Source of the DNA: an uncultured Clostridia bacterium
GTDB lineage: Bacteria; Bacillota; Clostridia; Oscillospirales; JAAYOS01
DNA length: 16,950 bases
Assembly: GCA_944386395.1 (NCBI GenBank)
Contig: CALXAZ010000087.1
Span: 1 to 16,950, forward strand
Reading direction: 5' to 3'
This document shows, in pieces, positions 6,434 to 14,232 of the stretch (position 1 is the stretch's first letter; each line of letters begins with the position of its first letter). Below the pieces are notes generated by a model that saw only the letters and a program-made list of their open reading frames with translations, was not told the origin of the DNA and did no database searches. Made by a program: the position numbers and the translations under genes.

Positions 6434-7906
6434 ATGGACAAAAACAAAGCTATGGCTAAAGGCGACCTCACGCAGGGACCAATAGCCAAAAAGCTGCTGA
6501 TGTTTGCTCTGCCAATTATTGCGGGTAACCTTGTCATGCAGCTCTACAACGTGGTTGACTCGATAGTGGTCGGAAACTTTGTCGGATCAGATGCACTTGC
6601 AGCGGTTGGAGTAAGCTTCCCGATAATGATGCTGTTCAATGCGCTGTTTATGGGTGCTTCAATGGGTGCGAATATCGTTATTTCGCAGTATAAGGGTGCC
6701 GGAGATATGGAGAAGCTTGAGAGAGCACTTAATACCGCGATGACAATCTCATTTATTCTTGGTGTGTTTATAACTATATTTGGAGTGCTATTAAGCCGCC
6801 CGTTGCTTGAACTGCTTGGTACACCTGACAATATTATTGAGGATTCTACCGTATATCTGATGATAATTTTTGGCGGAACCCTTGGTAACATGACATTTAA
6901 CATAGGAAATGGTATCGTACGAGGCATGGGTGACTCGAAATGGCCGCTCTACTCGCTCATAATTTCCAGCTTGACAAATGTAGTGCTTGACCTTCTGTTT
7001 GTTATTCAGTTTAATATGGGCGTTGCTGGTGTTGCATGGGCTACTCTTATAGCGCATATAGTTGCCGGAGGAATAATGGTATGGAGACAGGTTGCTGGCA
7101 AATATGGCGTTAGGGTCACATTACATGGTATGATGAAAATCGATGGGTCGATTACCAAGATGATAGCAAAGCTGGGTCTGCCATCTGCGGTGCAGAATGT
7201 TGCAATGTCGCTGGGAAATGTCATCATACAGAGTCTTGCGAATAATTTTGGTTCAGATTACATAGCTGCCAATACGATAGTTATGAAAGCTGATGGTTTT
7301 GCCATGATGCCGATGATGGGTCTCGGCATGGCAATAACGACGTTTGTTGGTCAGAATATAGGTGCGGGAGATAGGGACAGAGCAAGAAAAGGTGTTCATG
7401 CTGCCAACTTTATGTGCCTTATAATTGGCGGTGTAATGGGTGTTCTTCTGTGGTTCTTTGGTATTTTCATAATGCGTGCGTTTACAGACGTCGAGGTTGT
7501 TCTTCACATGGGAGAAAACGGAATTAAGTTCCTTGCTTTCTTCTACATATTTATGGGACTCAACAATACAGTCGGTGGTGCTATGAGAGGTGCTGGGGCT
7601 GCTATGGCTCCTGCTATCGTGAGCATAGTAAGTACGTTTGTACGTATACCGATTGCTTATCTAATTGCAGTTCGTCCGCTTCACAATGCAATTAATGCGG
7701 CTGTTTCGGCTGGTCAATATGCTACATACGACTTGGCTAAAGCGGCTGGGGTAGGTGTTCTTGATCACTATATGGGTCTGTTTTATGCGATGGGTATTTC
7801 AATGGTGGTCAGCGCAGCGCTAATATATCTGTATTTCCACTTCGGGAAATGGCACGAAAAGGGAGTTACAGATAGGGCAAGGCAAGGAGCACCAACAAAA
7901 GGTTGA
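6434..7906 (+). CDS. MATE family efflux transporter
   Basis: 490 aa. AAAGGAG lies about 11 nt upstream of the ATG. The protein begins with the short cytoplasmic head usual for the clostridial branch of NorM/DinF-like exporters (GDLTQGPIAKKLLMFALPII), then shows about twelve membrane segments in two homologous MatE halves. The first half holds the signature YNVVDSIVVGNFVGSDALAA (residues 39-58) and SMGANIVISQYKGAGD. The second half repeats it as NTIVMKADGFAMMPMMGLGM, then TFVGQNIGAGDRDRARKG. The family exports cationic drugs or metabolites in exchange for Na+ or H+. The substrate cannot be predicted. It is monocistronic, with its own promoter and a downstream hairpin. Confidence 0.92.
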   Translation: MDKNKAMAKGDLTQGPIAKKLLMFALPIIAGNLVMQLYNVVDSIVVGNFVGSDALAAVGVSFPIMMLFNALFMGASMGANIVISQYKGAGDMEKLERALNTAMTISFILGVFITIFGVLLSRPLLELLGTPDNIIEDSTVYLMIIFGGTLGNMTFNIGNGIVRGMGDSKWPLYSLIISSLTNVVLDLLFVIQFNMGVAGVAWATLIAHIVAGGIMVWRQVAGKYGVRVTLHGMMKIDGSITKMIAKLGLPSAVQNVAMSLGNVIIQSLANNFGSDYIAANTIVMKADGFAMMPMMGLGMAITTFVGQNIGAGDRDRARKGVHAANFMCLIIGGVMGVLLWFFGIFIMRAFTDVEVVLHMGENGIKFLAFFYIFMGLNNTVGGAMRGAGAAMAPAIVSIVSTFVRIPIAYLIAVRPLHNAINAAVSAGQYATYDLAKAAGVGVLDHYMGLFYAMGISMVVSAALIYLYFHFGKWHEKGVTDRARQGAPTKG

Positions 7907-7923
7907 TATGCTGCATTTAAGTC

Positions 7924-7956
7924 AATTAAACCCGGTGGTTATCACCGGGTTTAATT
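7924..7956 (+). terminator. Terminator hairpin after the MATE gene
   Basis: AATTAAACCCGGTG (7924-7937) and CACCGGGTTTAATT (7943-7956) form a perfect 14-bp stem with a 5-nt loop. The U-run is inside the stem and a further TTTT comes only at 7961, so efficiency is uncertain. Confidence 0.72.
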
Positions 7957-8012
7957 AGCCTTTTCGGAAAAATTAAAGATTGATATTTATATTCTTTTGT
8001 CATATTTTAGGC

Positions 8013-8041
8013 TTGCGAGAGGGTAAATGGTTTGATATAAT
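8013..8041 (+). promoter_or_regulatory. Promoter of the 2-oxoacid oxidoreductase operon
   Basis: TTGCGA (8013-8018), a 17-nt spacer and a consensus TATAAT (8036-8041), followed by a T-rich start region. This is the only good promoter found before the seven-gene cluster ending at 13734. Confidence 0.7.
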
Positions 8042-8079
8042 TTTTTAAATACTTTATGGTTGAAAAGGGGGTGCATGGT

Positions 8080-8751
8080 ATGGATTTTAAACGGATTACA
8101 TTGTTTTCAGGTCATTATGGCAGCGGAAAAACAAATCTGGCAGTAAACTATGCCATGCTGCTGAGAAAAGAAAAAGAAAATGTGGCGATTGCGGATTTAG
8201 ATATAGTTAATCCCTATTTCCGAACCAAGGATAGCGAGGATGAGCTTAAAGGTGTTGGTATAAGGCTTATATCCTCTGAATTTGCAAATTCTAACGTTGA
8301 TCTGCCAGCGTTGCCGGCGGATGCGTATACGATGATAGACGACAAAAGCATGTATGCGGTGGTAGATGTTGGAGGAGATGACAGAGGGGCGCTTGCGCTT
8401 GGAAGATATACAGATGCAATAAAGGCAGAAAATAACTTTGAGATGCTATTTGTGATAAACAAGTATCGTCCGCTTACAAGAGATGTAAAAAGTACCATAA
8501 GAGTAATGGAAGAAATCGAAAGTGCCTGCCGGATAAGGTTTACCGGTGTTGTAAATAACTCAAACCTTGGTATGGAGACAACAGTTGAAGATGTGTTAGA
8601 AACTGTTGAATATGCAGAAGAAATTTCAAAAATTGCAGAGATACCTGTGAAACTCACCTCTGTAAGGCGTGATATATCAGGAGAGGTGCAAAAAAAGCTT
8701 GAAAATGTATGGGCAATAGATATTCATTTTAAACGAGAATGGTCAATATAA
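8080..8751 (+). CDS. MinD/ParA-like P-loop ATPase, first gene of the oxidoreductase operon
   Basis: 223 aa. The start at 8080 is chosen because AAGGGGGTG lies 6-7 nt upstream; the in-frame ATG at 8056 lies before that ribosome binding site. The Walker A loop is GHYGSGKTN (11-19), followed by DLDIVNPYFR (39-48, the switch-I aspartate) and VVDVGGDD (94-101, Walker B and switch II). A base-recognition NKYRP follows at 127-131. This is the SIMIBI fold of MinD, ParA and CooC/nitrogenase-like ATPases, but the P-loop lacks the extra KGG signature lysine of true MinD/ParA. There are no cysteine motifs for Fe-S binding and no membrane helix. It sits 29 nt before the ferredoxin subunit, so it probably serves the oxidoreductase, for example in cofactor or Fe-S assembly; that role is inference from position. 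Confidence 0.78.
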   Translation: MDFKRITLFSGHYGSGKTNLAVNYAMLLRKEKENVAIADLDIVNPYFRTKDSEDELKGVGIRLISSEFANSNVDLPALPADAYTMIDDKSMYAVVDVGGDDRGALALGRYTDAIKAENNFEMLFVINKYRPLTRDVKSTIRVMEEIESACRIRFTGVVNNSNLGMETTVEDVLETVEYAEEISKIAEIPVKLTSVRRDISGEVQKKLENVWAIDIHFKREWSI

Positions 8752-8780
8752 GTTTATAGACCTTGAAGGAGGATATACAT

Positions 8781-8987
8781 ATGCCAAAGGTAACATTTGA
8801 TACTGATAAATGTAAGGGATGCGGGCTCTGTGTAGGGGCTTGCCCCAAAAAAATTGTCCGCCTGTCGCATGGCAAGATAAATACAAAGGGGTATCATCCT
8901 GCGGAGATAACCGACCAGAGCGCGTGTATTGCTTGTGCGTTCTGCGCGACAATGTGCCCCGATTGCGTCATAACAGTAGAGAAGTAG
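8781..8987 (+). CDS. 2-oxoacid:ferredoxin oxidoreductase, delta subunit (2x[4Fe-4S] ferredoxin)
   Basis: 68 aa. AAGGAGG lies 8 nt before the ATG at 8781. Two cluster motifs are visible: CKGCGLCVGACP (11-22) and CIACAFCATMCP (49-60), each C-x2-C-x2-C-x3-C-P, so it should carry two [4Fe-4S] clusters. This is the separate delta subunit of four-subunit VOR/KOR-type enzymes and passes electrons from the TPP-bound intermediate to free ferredoxin. An extra cysteine at 62 has no assigned role. The alpha subunit starts 10 nt downstream. The gene order delta-alpha-beta-gamma is a common arrangement in anaerobes. Confidence 0.92.
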   Translation: MPKVTFDTDKCKGCGLCVGACPKKIVRLSHGKINTKGYHPAEITDQSACIACAFCATMCPDCVITVEK

Positions 8988-8997
8988 GAGGAGAAAA

Positions 8998-10086
8998 ATG
9001 GCAGAAAAAGTTTTGATGAAGGGCAACGAGGCGCTTGCTGAAGCTGCAATAATGGCAGGCTGCCGTCATTATCTTGGATATCCAATAACTCCGCAGACAG
9101 AAGTTGCCGCATACATGGCAAAGCGTATGCCGCAGATTGGCGGGGTGTTTCTTCAGGCGGAAAGTGAGATTGCGGCTATTAACATGGTAATAGGAGTCTC
9201 AGCGGCAGGTAAGAGGGCGATGACATCAAGCTCAAGCCCTGGTGTATCACTTAAGAGCGAAGGGCTTTCATATCTTGCCGGATGCGACTTGCCTGCCTTT
9301 GTTGTAAATGTTCAGCGTGGAGGTCCGGGGCTTGGCGGAATACAGCCGTCACAGTCTGACTACTTTATGGCGACACATGCCGGTGGACATGGGGATTTCC
9401 ATATGATTGTGCTTGCTCCTGCTTCGGTTCAGGAGATGGTAAGTCTTACTTTTAAGGGGTTTGACCTTGCGGACAAGTACCGTATGACGTCTATGATACT
9501 GGCAGACGGTACGATGGGACAGATGATGGAGCCGGTAAGCCTTGATATGGGAGAGATAACGCACTATGACAAGCCGTGGGCAGTTACAGGTACGGGAGGT
9601 AGTCGCGAGCCTAACAGCATAGGTCGTCCGCATAATATCATAAATTCACTTTTGCTCCAGCCGGAAGAGCTTGAGCGGTTCAATTTTGAGAGATATGCCC
9701 GTTATAAGGTAGTAGAGGAAAACGAGGTCATGTATGAGGAGTACATGATGGAGGATGCGGATATATGCCTTGTTGCGTTTGGCGTCACTGCCCGTGTTTC
9801 AAAGAATGCAATAAAGATTGCCCGCGAACAGGGAATCAAGGTGGGACTTATCCGTCCGATAACGCTTTGGCCATTCCCGAAGGCTGTGCTAAGAAATGCC
9901 GCTGAAAAGGTGCGTGCATTTGTCTCTGTAGAGCTCTCAATGGGACAGATGATAGAGGACGTTGAGCTGGCAACCCGATGCATAAGACCTGTCTTATTGT
10001 GCAACCGAACAGGTGGTGTGATTATGACCCCGGAAGAAGTTGTGGCAAAGATAAAGGAAGCTGATGAAATTGGAGGTAGCAAATAA
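8998..10086 (+). CDS. vorB: 2-oxoacid:ferredoxin oxidoreductase, alpha subunit (VorB-type)
   Basis: 362 aa. The ribosome binding site AGGAGG lies 6 nt before the ATG. The first half is the pyrimidine-type domain, with GNEALAEAAIMAGCRHYLGY leading into YPITPQTE (28-35), the conserved substrate-loop signature of this superfamily, and the glutamate of LQAESEIAAI (53-62). SSSSPGVSLKSEG and RGGPGLGGIQPSQSDY follow. The C-terminal half is the transketolase C-like domain (VAFGVTARVSKNAIKIAREQ). Overall it best resembles subunits annotated as 3-methyl-2-oxobutanoate dehydrogenase VorB. With the beta subunit it oxidatively decarboxylates a 2-oxoacid to acyl-CoA, or runs in reverse with reduced ferredoxin. 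Branched-chain, aryl or 2-oxoglutarate specificity cannot be told apart by eye. Its stop overlaps the next start (TAATG). Confidence 0.9.
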   Translation: MAEKVLMKGNEALAEAAIMAGCRHYLGYPITPQTEVAAYMAKRMPQIGGVFLQAESEIAAINMVIGVSAAGKRAMTSSSSPGVSLKSEGLSYLAGCDLPAFVVNVQRGGPGLGGIQPSQSDYFMATHAGGHGDFHMIVLAPASVQEMVSLTFKGFDLADKYRMTSMILADGTMGQMMEPVSLDMGEITHYDKPWAVTGTGGSREPNSIGRPHNIINSLLLQPEELERFNFERYARYKVVEENEVMYEEYMMEDADICLVAFGVTARVSKNAIKIAREQGIKVGLIRPITLWPFPKAVLRNAAEKVRAFVSVELSMGQMIEDVELATRCIRPVLLCNRTGGVIMTPEEVVAKIKEADEIGGSK

Positions 10087-10838
10087 TGGTCGTATTTGAA
10101 AAGCCGAAGGCTCTTACAGATGCTGTGCTCCATTACTGTCCGGGATGTACCCATGGTATAATCCATCGTCTTGTCGCAGAAGCGCTAGACGAGCTGAAAA
10201 TAACGGGGGAAACTATCGGCATAGCCTCAGTGGGATGCTCAGTTATGGCATATAACTATTTTGCGTGTGATATGGTGCAGGCGGCGCATGGACGTGCCCC
10301 GGCGGTTGCGACGGGGGTCAAGCGCGCAAATCCTGAGAACATAGTATTTACATATCAGGGGGACGGGGATCTTGCGGCGATTGGTACTGCTGAGACTGTC
10401 CATTCTGCGGCTCGTGGGGAAAATATTACAATTATATTTGTAAACAATGCGATTTATGGCATGACAGGTGGTCAGATGGCCCCGACGTCGCTTCCGGGAC
10501 AGATAACGCAGACATCTCCTTATGGAAGAAATGTTGAGACTGTAGGCTACCCTGTAAAAATATGCGAAATGCTTTCACAGGTGGATGGAGCTTCATATCT
10601 TGAGCGTGTAGCGGTGGACAGCGTAAGGAATATAAATAATGCCAAAAAGGCTATTCTAAAGGCATTTAGGAACCAAGTTGAGGGAAAAGGATTTTCCCTT
10701 ATTGAAGTGCTCTCTACATGTCCAACAAACTGGGGTCTTTCTCCCGAAAAGGCTCAGGAGTGGCTCAGAGAAAATATGATACCATACTATCCGCTTGGCG
10801 TATACAAGGATAAATATGCAGAGGAGGCGGACAAATGA
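10086..10838 (+). CDS. 2-oxoacid:ferredoxin oxidoreductase, beta subunit (TPP-binding)
   Basis: 250 aa. The start overlaps the alpha stop by 1 nt, with GGAGGT 8 nt upstream. CPGCTHG (18-24) is the conserved N-terminal motif of KorB/VorA-type beta subunits. The thiamine diphosphate motif runs from GDGDLAAIG (92-100) to VNNAIYGMTGGQ (119-130), including the Mg-binding NN-x-x-Y-G-M-T-G-G-Q element. Cys51 (VGCSV) matches the usual conserved cysteine region. The subunit binds TPP and forms the active site with alpha. It lacks the fused ferredoxin domain, which is supplied by the separate delta gene. Its stop overlaps the gamma start as ATGA, indicating tight translational coupling and fixed stoichiometry. 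Confidence 0.92.
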   Translation: MVVFEKPKALTDAVLHYCPGCTHGIIHRLVAEALDELKITGETIGIASVGCSVMAYNYFACDMVQAAHGRAPAVATGVKRANPENIVFTYQGDGDLAAIGTAETVHSAARGENITIIFVNNAIYGMTGGQMAPTSLPGQITQTSPYGRNVETVGYPVKICEMLSQVDGASYLERVAVDSVRNINNAKKAILKAFRNQVEGKGFSLIEVLSTCPTNWGLSPEKAQEWLRENMIPYYPLGVYKDKYAEEADK

Positions 10839-11377
10839 GCTTCACAAAGCAGATATTGATAGCTGGGTTTGGCGGTCAGGGAATTCTTTTTGCTGGTAAA
10901 TTTTTGGCGTATGCAGGGCTTATGGAGGGGAAGGAGCTGAGCTGGCTTCCCTCATATGGTCCGGAGATGCGTGGAGGCACTGCGAATTGCAGCGTTATTC
11001 TCAGCGACAGCCCTGTGGGTTCTCCGATAGTCAACAATCCGGACATTCTTATAGCAATGAACCTTCCGTCACTCGATAAATATGAGGATGCAGTAGTTTC
11101 TGGTGGACAGATATTTGTGGACAGCTCTCTTATCGGCAGGAAGGTGATCCGCTCTGATGTGGAGGTACATTATATTCCAGCAACACAGCTTGCCTCTGAT
11201 GAGGAACTCAACGGGCTTGCCAATATGATTATGGTTGGCAAACTGATAAAAGAGAGCGGTGCAATAGATTATGCTGACGTGGAAAAGACTATGGAGAAGG
11301 TTATTTCAGCAAAACACAAAAATCTTTTCGATTTTAACCTTAAAGCTATTAATATAGGTTATAACTATAAGGGCTGA
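10835..11377 (+). CDS. 2-oxoacid:ferredoxin oxidoreductase, gamma subunit
   Basis: 180 aa, typical for the gamma chain (POR/KOR gamma domain). The start overlaps the beta stop by 4 nt, with GAGGAGG about 10 nt upstream. Recognisable features are the GFGGQGILFAG loop (11-21) and SYGPEMRGGTANCSV (40-54), both hallmarks of the family, with NPDILIAMN in the next strand. The gamma domain packs on the alpha/beta core and helps bind coenzyme A. It completes a full delta-alpha-beta-gamma enzyme, with no subunit missing or broken. Confidence 0.92.
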   Translation: MSFTKQILIAGFGGQGILFAGKFLAYAGLMEGKELSWLPSYGPEMRGGTANCSVILSDSPVGSPIVNNPDILIAMNLPSLDKYEDAVVSGGQIFVDSSLIGRKVIRSDVEVHYIPATQLASDEELNGLANMIMVGKLIKESGAIDYADVEKTMEKVISAKHKNLFDFNLKAINIGYNYKG

Positions 11378-11383
11378 TAATTT

Positions 11384-11412
11384 GGGCGGTGGGTATGAGT
11401 TATCTGCCGCCC
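11384..11412 (+). other. GC-rich hairpin between the oxidoreductase and the cupin regulator
   Basis: GGGCGG (11384-11389) pairs with CCGCCC (11407-11412) around a 17-nt loop. No T-run follows, so it is not a standard terminator. It could be a transcript-processing or stability element that separates expression of the enzyme genes from the last two genes. Confidence 0.4.
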
Positions 11413-11461
11413 ATATAAATCTAAATCTATATGAAACGGGAAAATGAGGGAGGCGGATAAG

Positions 11462-12019
11462 ATGACAGAGCAGCTCAGGGATATAGGTCAAAGACTTGCG
11501 GCTCTGCGAGATATTTGTGAGTTTACTCCGGATGAAATGGCGGCGAAAATGGAGATGTCCACGCAGGAGTATCTGGATTATGAAGAGGGAAAGAAAGATT
11601 TTTCGTTTAGCTTTCTCTATAATGCAGCAAGAATACTTGATGTTGATGTTCTGGATATAATGAGTGGGGAATCACCAAAGCTTTCGACCTGCGCAGTAGT
11701 CAGAAAGGGTCATGGTTACAGTGTGCAGCGCCGCGCAGCCTATGATTATAAACATCTGGCATTTACTTTCAGAAACAAGAAAGCGGAACCATTCCTTGTG
11801 ACTGTTGTTCCGAAGGACGGAGAGGAACAGCCTGTTTTGCATGCTCATGATGGGCAGGAGTTTAATTATATGGTTTCTGGAAGCATGGAGTTTTACATAG
11901 GCGAGATTTCATATATTCTTGAAGAGGGGGACAGCGTGTATTTTGACTCGGGTGTTCCGCATGCAATGCGTGCGCTTAATAATGAGCCGGCAAAGTTTCT
12001 CGCTGTTGTTATGAACTGA
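11462..12019 (+). CDS. XRE-family transcriptional regulator with C-terminal cupin domain
   Basis: 185 aa. The ATG at 11462 is chosen because GGGAGG lies about 8 nt upstream; the in-frame ATG at 11444 lies before it. Residues 5-68 are a helix-turn-helix of the XRE type (IGQRLAALRDICEFTPDEMA, then YLDYEEGKKDFSFSFLYNAA). Residues 110-185 form a cupin barrel with HAHDGQEFNYMVSG (127-140) and GDSVYFDSGVPH (156-167). The putative metal or ligand residues His127, His129, Glu133 and His167 are all present. This architecture senses a small molecule through the cupin and binds operator DNA. It directly precedes the acyl-CoA synthetase, so control of this operon by its acid, acyl-CoA or 2-oxoacid is a reasonable inference. 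Confidence 0.88.
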   Translation: MTEQLRDIGQRLAALRDICEFTPDEMAAKMEMSTQEYLDYEEGKKDFSFSFLYNAARILDVDVLDIMSGESPKLSTCAVVRKGHGYSVQRRAAYDYKHLAFTFRNKKAEPFLVTVVPKDGEEQPVLHAHDGQEFNYMVSGSMEFYIGEISYILEEGDSVYFDSGVPHAMRALNNEPAKFLAVVMN

Positions 12020-12048
12020 CCTAATTTTCTTTGAAAGGGTAGACTCCA

Positions 12049-13734
12049 ATGGCGATATATGAACAATATGTAGGAAAAAGCAGAGATGATTTTTCTACTT
12101 TGGAAGAACTTCAGAGTACGTACAAATTGCAGTGGAAAGAGGACTTTAATTTTGCTTATGACGTGCTCGATAAGCTTGGAACAGAGAAGCCGGACAAGGT
12201 GGCAATGCTCTGGGTTTCAAATGATGGACAGGAAAAGCGTATAACATTTAGAGATATGATGCTTGGCTCAAATAAAGCGGCAAACTATTTCAAATCGCTG
12301 GGAATAAAAAAGGGCGATTATGTGATGCTTGTACTTAAGAGAAGTTATCTTTTCTGGTACTGCATGCAGGGTCTGCATAAGATCGGTGCTGTTGCTGTCC
12401 AAGCGACAAATATGCTCACAGCGAAGGACTATGTGTACAGATGCAATGCAGGAAGTATTAAGGCGGTTGTTATAACTGGAGATGGGGATTGCACTGAGCA
12501 CTACGATGAAGGGGAGAGCCAGTGTACTACGGTGGAGATGAAGCTGGTTACAAAGCATAAGGATGCTGGACCGGGCTGGATTGATTTTGAGGCAGGGTTT
12601 GATGCCGCGTCTGATGAATGGATGCGCCCTGTGGGAAAAGAAAATCCGATGGCAAATGACACCATGTTGATGTCATTTTCATCTGGAACCACAGGTTATC
12701 CAAAGATGATTGCTCATGACTTCACATACCCGCTTGGGCATATTCAGACAGGTGTATTTTGGCATCGTGTTGTAGATGGAGGCTTGCATTTCACAATTTC
12801 AGATACAGGATGGCTGAAATCCCTTTGGGGAAAGATGTATGGTCAGTGGTTTGGTGAGAGTGCGATTTTTACTTATGATTTTGATAAGTTTAATGGTGCG
12901 GACATACTATCGAAACTTGAAAAATATAAGGTTACCACATTCTGCGCCCCTCCTACTATGTATAGGTTTATGCTTCAAAATGATGTCAAACAGTATGATT
13001 TGTCATCGCTAGTCCATTGTTGTACTGCTGGAGAAGCGCTGAGTCCTGAAATCTTTAAAAAGTGGTATGAGGCAACAGGGCTGAAGATATACGAAGGTTT
13101 TGGTCAGACCGAAACGACTCTCTGCTTGTCTACTTTATATCCGTTTACCGAGCCTGTACCGGGTGCTATGGGTCTTTCTACTCCAGGATACGATGTAAAG
13201 GTTCTCGACGAAAATGGGGATGAGTGTGACCCGGGTGTGACGGGGGAGATATGTATCAGGGCAAAAGACAGTTTGAATCGCCCAAGGGGGCTATTCCGTG
13301 GATATTACAGAAATTCTGAAGATACATCAAGGCAATGGCATGATGGTTTTTATCATACCGGAGATACGGCGTATCGAGATGAGCGAGGCTTTTTCTGGTA
13401 TGTAGGAAGAAATGACGATATCATAAAGTCCTCGGGCTATCGTATAGGACCTTTTGAAGTGGAGAGTGTCCTTTTAGAACACCCTGCGGTGCTTGAGGTT
13501 GCAGTTACCGGGATACCAGACCCGGTACGCGGCTTCAACGTAAAAGCGACTATAGTTCTTCAAAATGGGTATGAGTCATCTGAAGAGCTCATCAAAGAGC
13601 TACAGAATTATGTTAAAAAAAATACAGCACCATATAAATATCCGCGTGTTATAGAGTTTGTCAGTGAGCTACCAAAAACTATAAGTGGGAAAGTCCGCCG
13701 TGTTGCTATCCGTGAGAGGGATAAAAACAAGTAA
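12049..13734 (+). CDS. AMP-forming acyl-CoA synthetase (acetyl/medium-chain acyl-CoA synthetase type)
   Basis: 561 aa, normal for adenylate-forming acid-CoA ligases. The ribosome binding site GAAAGGG lies 9-10 nt upstream. Motifs in order are SSGTTGYPK (211-219, ATP loop), YEGFGQTET (348-356, A5), YHTGD (435-439, A7), GRNDDIIKSSGYRI (453-466, A8 hinge) and PKTISGK with Lys548 (A10 catalytic lysine, often controlled by acetylation). ISDTGWLKSLWGKMYGQW (250-267) is typical of the ACSM/acetyl-CoA synthetase branch. The enzyme converts a carboxylate, ATP and CoA to acyl-CoA, AMP and PPi. As last gene of the VOR operon it could feed acyl-CoA to reductive carboxylation. The chain length or aryl preference cannot be set from these motifs. 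Confidence 0.88.
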   Translation: MAIYEQYVGKSRDDFSTLEELQSTYKLQWKEDFNFAYDVLDKLGTEKPDKVAMLWVSNDGQEKRITFRDMMLGSNKAANYFKSLGIKKGDYVMLVLKRSYLFWYCMQGLHKIGAVAVQATNMLTAKDYVYRCNAGSIKAVVITGDGDCTEHYDEGESQCTTVEMKLVTKHKDAGPGWIDFEAGFDAASDEWMRPVGKENPMANDTMLMSFSSGTTGYPKMIAHDFTYPLGHIQTGVFWHRVVDGGLHFTISDTGWLKSLWGKMYGQWFGESAIFTYDFDKFNGADILSKLEKYKVTTFCAPPTMYRFMLQNDVKQYDLSSLVHCCTAGEALSPEIFKKWYEATGLKIYEGFGQTETTLCLSTLYPFTEPVPGAMGLSTPGYDVKVLDENGDECDPGVTGEICIRAKDSLNRPRGLFRGYYRNSEDTSRQWHDGFYHTGDTAYRDERGFFWYVGRNDDIIKSSGYRIGPFEVESVLLEHPAVLEVAVTGIPDPVRGFNVKATIVLQNGYESSEELIKELQNYVKKNTAPYKYPRVIEFVSELPKTISGKVRRVAIRERDKNK

Positions 13735-13814
13735 AAAGAGCGCCGAATTGTAGCTACTCATAAAACAGTGTCAACAACTAACTGAAACAGGGTAGCTGCC
13801 ATACGGATTGCCAC

Positions 13815-13857
13815 GAAAAGCGGGGAAGAAGTATTTGACGTCTTCCCCGCTTTTTCT
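13815..13857. terminator. Strong terminator ending the oxidoreductase operon
   Basis: AAAAGCGGGGAAGA (13816-13829) pairs with TCTTCCCCGCTTTT (13841-13854) in a perfect 14-bp stem with an 11-nt loop, followed by TTTTTCTT on the plus strand. The A-rich left arm lets it work on the minus strand too. Confidence 0.88.
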
Positions 13858-14005
13858 TACCGCATGGAACGATAGAACAGTAATTTTGAGCTTCCGAGGC
13901 GTATTGTATTGCAACCATAATTTCTGCACTCTGTAAACCGCATAAATACAGGTTTTTTCTACCCTTAAATGTCCACGTCGGCAATGATTTAGTCAGAGTA
14001 CTATT
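13858..14005. other. Non-coding stretch with no recognised feature
   Basis: Together with 13735-13814, this forms most of a gap between the acyl-CoA synthetase and the 41-aa minus-strand gene. Apart from the two terminators I see no convincing gene. The minus-strand reading frame at 13778-13984 has no ribosome binding site, runs through the terminator and matches nothing I recognise. The left edge of the accessory region probably falls somewhere here. Confidence 0.4.
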
Positions 14006-14046
14006 ATAGAAAAAACTGCTTCAGCGCCGACGACTGAAACAGTTTT
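14006..14046 (-). terminator. Terminator of the 41-aa gene
   Basis: On the minus strand, AAAACTG-T-TTCAG pairs with CTGAA-G-CAGTTTT (arms 14034-14046 and 14012-14024, one mismatch), with a 9-nt loop followed by TTTTTCTATAA. It begins 3 nt after the stop codon of the small gene. Confidence 0.82.
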
Positions 14047-14048
14047 CC

Positions 14049-14174
14049 TTATCTTGCTACATAACGATCTTTAGGGATACATAACCTAAAAGCCTTAAGA
14101 CCATAACTGCTTGCGAAAATACGTCTTCCTTTTATGGTTATGTAAGGGGTATATATGATGATATAATCTTCCAT
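14049..14174 (-). CDS. 41-aa small protein, function unknown
   Basis: The ATG at 14172-14174 follows a textbook GAAAGGAGGT (14181-14190) with 6-nt spacing. The frame encodes 41 residues, starting MEDYIIIYTPYITIKGRRIF and continuing ASSYGLKAFRLCIPKDRYVA before the last Arg and TAA. It is basic (net positive), has an aromatic/beta-branched N-terminal half and no membrane helix or cysteine pair. The compact unit (strong ribosome binding site, short gene, dedicated terminator) argues that it is translated. I have the impression that similar short proteins sit in clostridial mobile elements next to recombinases, but I cannot name a family. A palindrome upstream (14233-14256) may be its operator. 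Confidence 0.6.
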   Translation of the reverse strand: MEDYIIIYTPYITIKGRRIFASSYGLKAFRLCIPKDRYVAR

Positions 14175-14232
14175 GGATGCACCTCCTTTCAAAAAGAAGT
14201 GTATCCCTCTTGAATAAATCGCTTAAATATGC

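Noticed and set aside
13778..13984. 68-codon minus-strand reading frame
   Set aside because: No ribosome binding site, crosses the strong operon terminator, and shows no recognisable pattern.
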